From positions 314,636 through 378,635 of the forward strand of contig NZ_VITN01000005.1 of the NCBI RefSeq assembly GCF_007828045.1: a stretch of 64,000 bases of DNA. The letters are read 5' to 3'. Made by a program: the position numbers and the translations under genes. Below, in pieces: positions 60,262 through 64,000 of this stretch. The notes under the pieces are model-generated. The model ran no database searches. It was given only the letters and a program-made list of their open reading frames with translations, and was not told the DNA's origin. The stretch's first letter is position 1. The number at the start of each line of letters is the position of its first letter. Source of the DNA: Nitrospirillum amazonense (GTDB taxonomy: Bacteria; Pseudomonadota; Alphaproteobacteria; Azospirillales; Azospirillaceae).

Positions 60262-60912
60262 TCAGCCCTGTAGCCCCGTCGCCGTGGGCAGGGCCCAATG
60301 GCGCCAGACGCTGACCATGCGCAAGGCGAAGCACGCCCCGCCGCCAGCCAGTGCCGCGTAGCGCGGGGCGACGCCCAGCCGGATGGCGGCGGTCATGACG
60401 GCGGCGCCCAGCAGCGCCGCCGTGGCGTAGACGTCGACCCGCAGGATGGCCGGCACCTGGGCCAACATGATGTCGCGCAGGGTGCCGCCGCCCACGCCGG
60501 TGATGGTGCCCATCAGCATGGCGCTGAAGGGCGGGATGTCGCGGTTCAGCGCCTTTTCCGTGCCCGCCACGGCGAACAGCGACAGGCCGGCGGCGTCCAG
60601 GATGGTCATCAGCCCCACCGGCACCTGGCCCACCAGGGTATGACCGGTGAAGGTGGCCGCCCCGGCGGCGAAGGCCATGGCGGGATAGCGCCAGTCGCGC
60701 AGGGCCGTGGGCGGGGCCGCCCCGATCAGCAGGTCGCGCAGCACGCCGCCGCCCAACGCCGTGGCAAAGGACAGGACCATGACGCCGAACAGGTCCAGCC
60801 CGCCGCGCAGTGCGGCCATGGCGCCCTCGACCGCGAACAGCACGGTGCCGGCCATGTCGGCCACGGACAGCACCATATCCGTCTTCTTCCCCATCCCCTT
60901 CCAACCCCGCAT
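60262..60912 (-). CDS. TRIC-family cation channel-like membrane protein (UPF0126)
   Basis: A 216-residue membrane protein with an internal duplication: FATALGGGVLRDLLIG and TITGVGGGTLRDIMLA are the paired glycine-rich motifs. About seven helices. Bacterial homologues of TRIC channels pass monovalent cations, though a glycine-related role has been suggested for some. ATG 60894 (with GGAAG) is an alternative start. Confidence 0.88.
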   Translation of the reverse strand: MRGWKGMGKKTDMVLSVADMAGTVLFAVEGAMAALRGGLDLFGVMVLSFATALGGGVLRDLLIGAAPPTALRDWRYPAMAFAAGAATFTGHTLVGQVPVGLMTILDAAGLSLFAVAGTEKALNRDIPPFSAMLMGTITGVGGGTLRDIMLAQVPAILRVDVYATAALLGAAVMTAAIRLGVAPRYAALAGGGACFALRMVSVWRHWALPTATGLQG

Positions 60913-60997
60913 CCCTTGCCGGACCGCAGCGTTACACCGTCGCGGGGCGGCTGGCGAGAGGATCGGCGCCAGAGGGCGGCGGGTGCGGCGACAGCCG

Positions 60998-62266
60998 TCA
61001 GGGCTGGCGCCAAAGCTGCCGCCGGATCAGCAGGACCGCCAGCAGCCCGCCCACCGCCACCAGGGGCACGAGGCTGAGCAGCAAATCCGGCGCCGACAGC
61101 CCCGCCTGCACCAGGCCGCCGCCCAGCAGCGGCCCGACGACGGAGCCCAGGCGCCCGGCGGCCACCGCCCCGCCCACGCCGGTGCCCCGGATGGCGGTGG
61201 GGTAGCACGCGGGTGCCGCGGCATAGAGCGTGGCCTGGGTGGTCAGGACCATGGCGCCGGCGCCCAGACCCACCAATAGGGCCACCGTCAGGTTGGCCGG
61301 CATCACGGCCAGCAGTACCAGGAAGACCGCCAGGCCGACGAAAACCGTGATGGCGTAGCCGAAGCGCCGGGGACCATCCAGCAGAGGCCCGGTGACGACG
61401 CAGGCGATGGCGCCCGAGATGTTCAGCATCACTTGGATCAGCGCCGCCTGCGGCTTGCTGAAACCCCGTTCGGTCATGAGCAGGGGCAGCCAGCTCAGCA
61501 GCAGGTACAGCACCATCAGGGTGGCGAAGAAGGCCAGCCACAGCAGCACCGTTTCCACCGCGCGGCCGCCGCCGAACAGGATGGCGAGGATGCCGGGCCG
61601 GGCACCGCCGTCCGCCGCCGCGGCCGCGCGGAAGGCCTGCGAATCCGGCAGGGCCCAGATCAGCAGGGGCAGGACCAGCAGCGGCGCGCCGCCGGCGACA
61701 TAGAAGATGGTGCGCCAACTGTCGAAGCCACCGCCCATCCCGGCGAAGACGGCGATCAGGCTGACAATGGCGCCACCCAGGGGCATGCCGCCGTACATCA
61801 GGGAAACCGCCCCGCCGCTACGCCCCGACGGGCTGTTCTCCGCCGCCAGCGCCACCAGGTTGGGCAGGGTGCCGCCCAGGCCCAGGCCGGTGGCCAGCCG
61901 CATGAGGAACAGGGTGGTGAAGTCCGGCGACAGGGCGGTCGCGGCCGTGAACACGCCGAACAGCGCGACCGAGACCACCAGCACCGCCTTGCGCCCGAAG
62001 CGGTCGGCCAGCCGGCCGCCCACCAGCGCGCCCAGGAACAGGCCGATGGTGCCGGCGCTGAAGAAGGCGCCCAGCTCCTTGGGCGCCAGGTGCAGGGCGG
62101 GGGCCAGCTTGGGCGCCGCCACGCCGGCGGCTTGCAGATCCACCCCCTCCAGAACGGCCACGAGCAGGCACAGCAGCGTGGTGCGGTTGATCAGGCCGCC
62201 CGCCGGGGCCTGTGGCGCCGCGATCGGGGCATGCGCCGGGGCGGCCACCGCGTCATGGTTCAGCAC
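60998..62266 (-). CDS. MFS transporter, aromatic acid:H+ symporter-like
   Basis: A 422-residue, twelve-helix permease. TM1 has LLVAVLEGVDLQAAGVAAP, with acidic residues as in the AAHS group, and the loop GGRLADRFGRKAVL. It probably imports an aromatic or other carboxylic acid, but no catabolic genes accompany it. GTG 62266 is chosen because GGAGAGGAAC precedes it; ATG 62302 upstream is in frame. Confidence 0.8.
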   Translation of the reverse strand: MLNHDAVAAPAHAPIAAPQAPAGGLINRTTLLCLLVAVLEGVDLQAAGVAAPKLAPALHLAPKELGAFFSAGTIGLFLGALVGGRLADRFGRKAVLVVSVALFGVFTAATALSPDFTTLFLMRLATGLGLGGTLPNLVALAAENSPSGRSGGAVSLMYGGMPLGGAIVSLIAVFAGMGGGFDSWRTIFYVAGGAPLLVLPLLIWALPDSQAFRAAAAADGGARPGILAILFGGGRAVETVLLWLAFFATLMVLYLLLSWLPLLMTERGFSKPQAALIQVMLNISGAIACVVTGPLLDGPRRFGYAITVFVGLAVFLVLLAVMPANLTVALLVGLGAGAMVLTTQATLYAAAPACYPTAIRGTGVGGAVAAGRLGSVVGPLLGGGLVQAGLSAPDLLLSLVPLVAVGGLLAVLLIRRQLWRQP

Positions 62267-62362
62267 GTTCCTCTCCCGTTTATTCTTATCGGTCGGGAAC
62301 AAGGTGCGCGCGGGAACGGTGGATGTCCAGAAAAGTTGCTGACAATAACTAAATTTGCGCGG

Positions 62363-62872
62363 CTATGTTCGACGTTGACCGCCCAGCAGGCCGCCGACCA
62401 CGAACAGGGCCACGCCCACCATCAGGCCCACGTCGGCCACGTTGAAGATGCCGGTGCGCACGGATCCGATGCCGAGATTCAGGAAGTCGAACACGGTGCC
62501 GCCCTGGACCAACCGGTCGAGCAGGTTGCCCAGGCCCCCGCCCAGGAAGCTGCCGGCACCCAGCAGTTCCATGCGGCTGAGGGATTTCGCCCGCAGGCTC
62601 CACGCCAGCAGGGCGGCCAGGACCAGGGCCACGCCAACGGTGAAGACCAGGCCCCGGGCGTGGTCGTCCAGCCCGGCGCCGATGCTCAGGAAAGCGCCCG
62701 GGTTGTTGACCGGCGTCACCAGAATGGCGCCGTTCAGCGCCGTCAGCTCCACCCCCGGGGTCAGCGCCTGTTTCAGCCAGGCCTTGGTCGCCTGGTCCGC
62801 CGCGAACCAGACAAGCGCCGACGGCACCAGCCAGCGCAGCCGCTCATGAACATTCGTACTTGGCACACTCAT
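62363..62872 (-). CDS. lspA: Lipoprotein signal peptidase (LspA)
   Basis: A 169-residue inner-membrane aspartic protease that removes lipoprotein signal peptides. Catalytic aspartates are in GNLLDR (Asp119) and FNVADVG (Asp147); VNNPGAFLS matches the family NxGxxF region. Four membrane helices. Its ATG overlaps the stop of an AraC-type regulator (ATGA), an unusual partner; the usual ileS-lspA pair is not seen, so it may be a second copy. Confidence 0.9.
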   Translation of the reverse strand: MSVPSTNVHERLRWLVPSALVWFAADQATKAWLKQALTPGVELTALNGAILVTPVNNPGAFLSIGAGLDDHARGLVFTVGVALVLAALLAWSLRAKSLSRMELLGAGSFLGGGLGNLLDRLVQGGTVFDFLNLGIGSVRTGIFNVADVGLMVGVALFVVGGLLGGQRRT

Positions 62873-63711
62873 TCCGGCTTATCCCCGCTGTCGTTCTTTC
62901 GGGCGCAGGCCTCGCGATAGGCGGAGGGTGACTGGCCGATGACCTGTTTGAAATCCTGGGTGAAATGGGCATGGTCGAAATAGCCCAGATCCTGGGCCAG
63001 CGTGGTCAAATCCACCACCTCGCCCTGGCCCAGGCGGTGCGCCGCCTCATGCAGGCGGGCGCGGCGGATGACCCATTTGGGCGTCATGCCCACCAGGTCG
63101 GCGAACAGCCGTTGCAGCGCGCGCACGCCCAGGCCGGCGCGGGCGACCAGGTCATCCACCCGCAGGATGTCGCGATCGGCCTCCACCAGCGCCACCAGCC
63201 GGTTGATCTCCATCACCATCGGCGGCACATCCATCAACCTCCGGCGCAACAGCGGCTCGGCCGCCGCCACCATGCCGGCGTCATCCTCCGCCGCCAGCAC
63301 CGCCGCCTCCGCCCCCTCCGCCGCCGCGCCGAAAACGGCCTCCAGGGCCAAGGTGCGGTCGACCAGGGTGGTCAGGGGGGCGCCCAGCAGGGCGCGGAAG
63401 CCGGCGGGGCGGAAGCGGATGCCCAGCACGCGGCCGGCGCCCCGCAGTTCATAAGCGAAGATGCCGTGCATGGGGCCGTAGATGGCGGTGCGCCCCCGCT
63501 CGAACACGAGGTTCACGGCAGGATAGGGCAAGGTGCGCTGGACATAGGGCGGCTGGCCCGTCAGGTCCCAGGCCACCACCCAGTAATGCTCCACCACCGC
63601 CGCCAGATCCCCCCCGGATTCCAGGGCCGGCAAATAGCGGCCCAGGCGGAAGCGCTGCGCCGCCGCGCCCGGCGCCAGCACGCCCTTGGGCGCCGCCGTC
63701 ACCGGGCGCAT
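62869..63711 (-). CDS. AraC-family transcriptional regulator
   Basis: A 280-residue regulator: an N-terminal DUF6597-like sensing domain (VVEHYWVVAWDLTG, GIRFRPAGFRALLG) and a C-terminal AraC DNA-binding domain with two helix-turn-helices (DDLVARAGLGVRALQRLFAD and LAQDLGYFDHAHFTQDFKQV). The ligand is unknown. It is translationally coupled to lspA by a 4-nt overlap. ATG 63711 is chosen from the domain start. Confidence 0.85.
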   Translation of the reverse strand: MRPVTAAPKGVLAPGAAAQRFRLGRYLPALESGGDLAAVVEHYWVVAWDLTGQPPYVQRTLPYPAVNLVFERGRTAIYGPMHGIFAYELRGAGRVLGIRFRPAGFRALLGAPLTTLVDRTLALEAVFGAAAEGAEAAVLAAEDDAGMVAAAEPLLRRRLMDVPPMVMEINRLVALVEADRDILRVDDLVARAGLGVRALQRLFADLVGMTPKWVIRRARLHEAAHRLGQGEVVDLTTLAQDLGYFDHAHFTQDFKQVIGQSPSAYREACARKNDSGDKPE

Positions 63712-63818
63712 GGGTTTTCCCCCATTGGGCTTTTGATGGCCCGGTCGCGTTTTTCCAAGCCCACGAAATCCCCCAAGCCTATCGTCCCGCCTGACCCCCG
63801 TTCCCGTGGAGAGCCGCC

Positions 63819-63906
63819 ATGAAACTCTATTCCCTGGCCCTGTCGCCCTTCGCCGCGCGCGTCCGCGCCGCCGTCTATGCCAAGGACCTGGCCGTCGACA
63901 TCCTAA
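63819..63906 (+). pseudogene. Glutathione S-transferase N-terminus, truncated by an insertion
   Basis: MKLYSLALSPFAARVRAAV is a GST thioredoxin-fold start. The frame stays GST-like to VDIL (about 28 codons), then changes character at 63904-63907 and stops after RDC. The end coincides with a CTAA followed by AT-rich sequence, so an insertion has probably split the gene. GTGGAGAG lies before the ATG. Confidence 0.7.
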
Positions 63907-64000
63907 GGGACTGTTGATAAATAAATGAATCAATGATTTTTTGCGGTTTGGGGATTCTCCGGCTGACACGGAGCTTATAGAATCGCCGGATGATTGATCA
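63907..64000 (+). mobile_element. Probable left end of an insertion sequence (IS5-like)
   Basis: From 63907 (GGGACTGTTGATAAATAAA) base composition becomes AT-rich. It directly follows CTAA (63903-63906), which fits the YTAR target duplication of IS5-group elements. An ATG at 63990 (atgattgatca) running off the window could start the transposase. Only one end is visible, so terminal repeats cannot be checked. Confidence 0.55.

Overview
The window is GC-rich chromosomal DNA, apart from one AT-rich patch at 43.1-44.2 kb. It looks like an alphaproteobacterium of the Azospirillum/Nitrospirillum type (Rhodospirillales). That is an inference from gene content and order: rnhB next to the cell-cycle methylase ccrM, a fused indolepyruvate:ferredoxin oxidoreductase, an atpHAGDC operon without F0 genes, a DUF2125 protein beside chaC and tyrA, and an SOS box of the alphaproteobacterial form (GTTC-N7-GTTC). 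I saw no rRNA, tRNA or CRISPR array.

Layout. 0-9 kb: a ParA-like ATPase, ftsE without ftsX, a fatty acid desaturase, a probably SOS-controlled radical SAM gene, and a TonB-ExbB-ExbD-ExbD-TPR energy-transduction operon. 9-20 kb: hemN with a candidate FNR box, rnhB, ccrM (five GANTC sites just upstream), folB, threonine deaminase, the giant indolepyruvate oxidoreductase, rppH and a ferritin-like protein. 20-26 kb: the F1 ATP synthase operon. 26-34 kb: an envelope lipid block with a lipid kinase, an LpxH-like phosphoesterase plus glycosyltransferase, waaA, lpxK and two tandem lipid A acyltransferases. 34-43 kb: xseA, purD, a TPR protein, tadA in a TetR-controlled unit, a pseudouridine synthase and rsmD. 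43.1-44.2 kb: an AT-rich foreign pair, a leaderless amidase followed by an overlapping gene for an exported protein. 44-51.5 kb: chaC, DUF2125, a chorismate mutase-hisC-tyrA aromatic block and metXW. 51.6-58.7 kb: an XRE regulator and MFS pair, a HAD phosphatase, yefM-yoeB, proB, obg, rpmA and rplU. 58.8-64 kb: a methyltransferase, a lipoprotein, a TRIC-type channel, an MFS permease, and an AraC-lspA pair. The window closes with a GST gene cut after about 28 codons by what looks like the end of an insertion sequence.

Two things stand out. First, a family of five intergenic repeats (about 95-130 bp) at 14.85, 46.2, 48.5, 51.5 and 57.8 kb has stem-loops whose inner stem changes sequence between copies while staying paired, so structure appears to be conserved. 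Two copies sit inside conserved gene strings. Second, the AT-rich amidase and exported-protein pair has the layout of a peptidoglycan-targeting effector with its periplasmic immunity protein.

Several regulatory sites can be read directly: a LexA box, an FNR-like box, paired TetR operators, a YefM-type TGTACA operator, a CtrA-like TTAA-N7-TTAA site, a long palindrome between the oxidoreductase and rppH, and a strong sigma70 promoter for rplU-rpmA. All functions are from reading sequence and motifs; no database search was possible.
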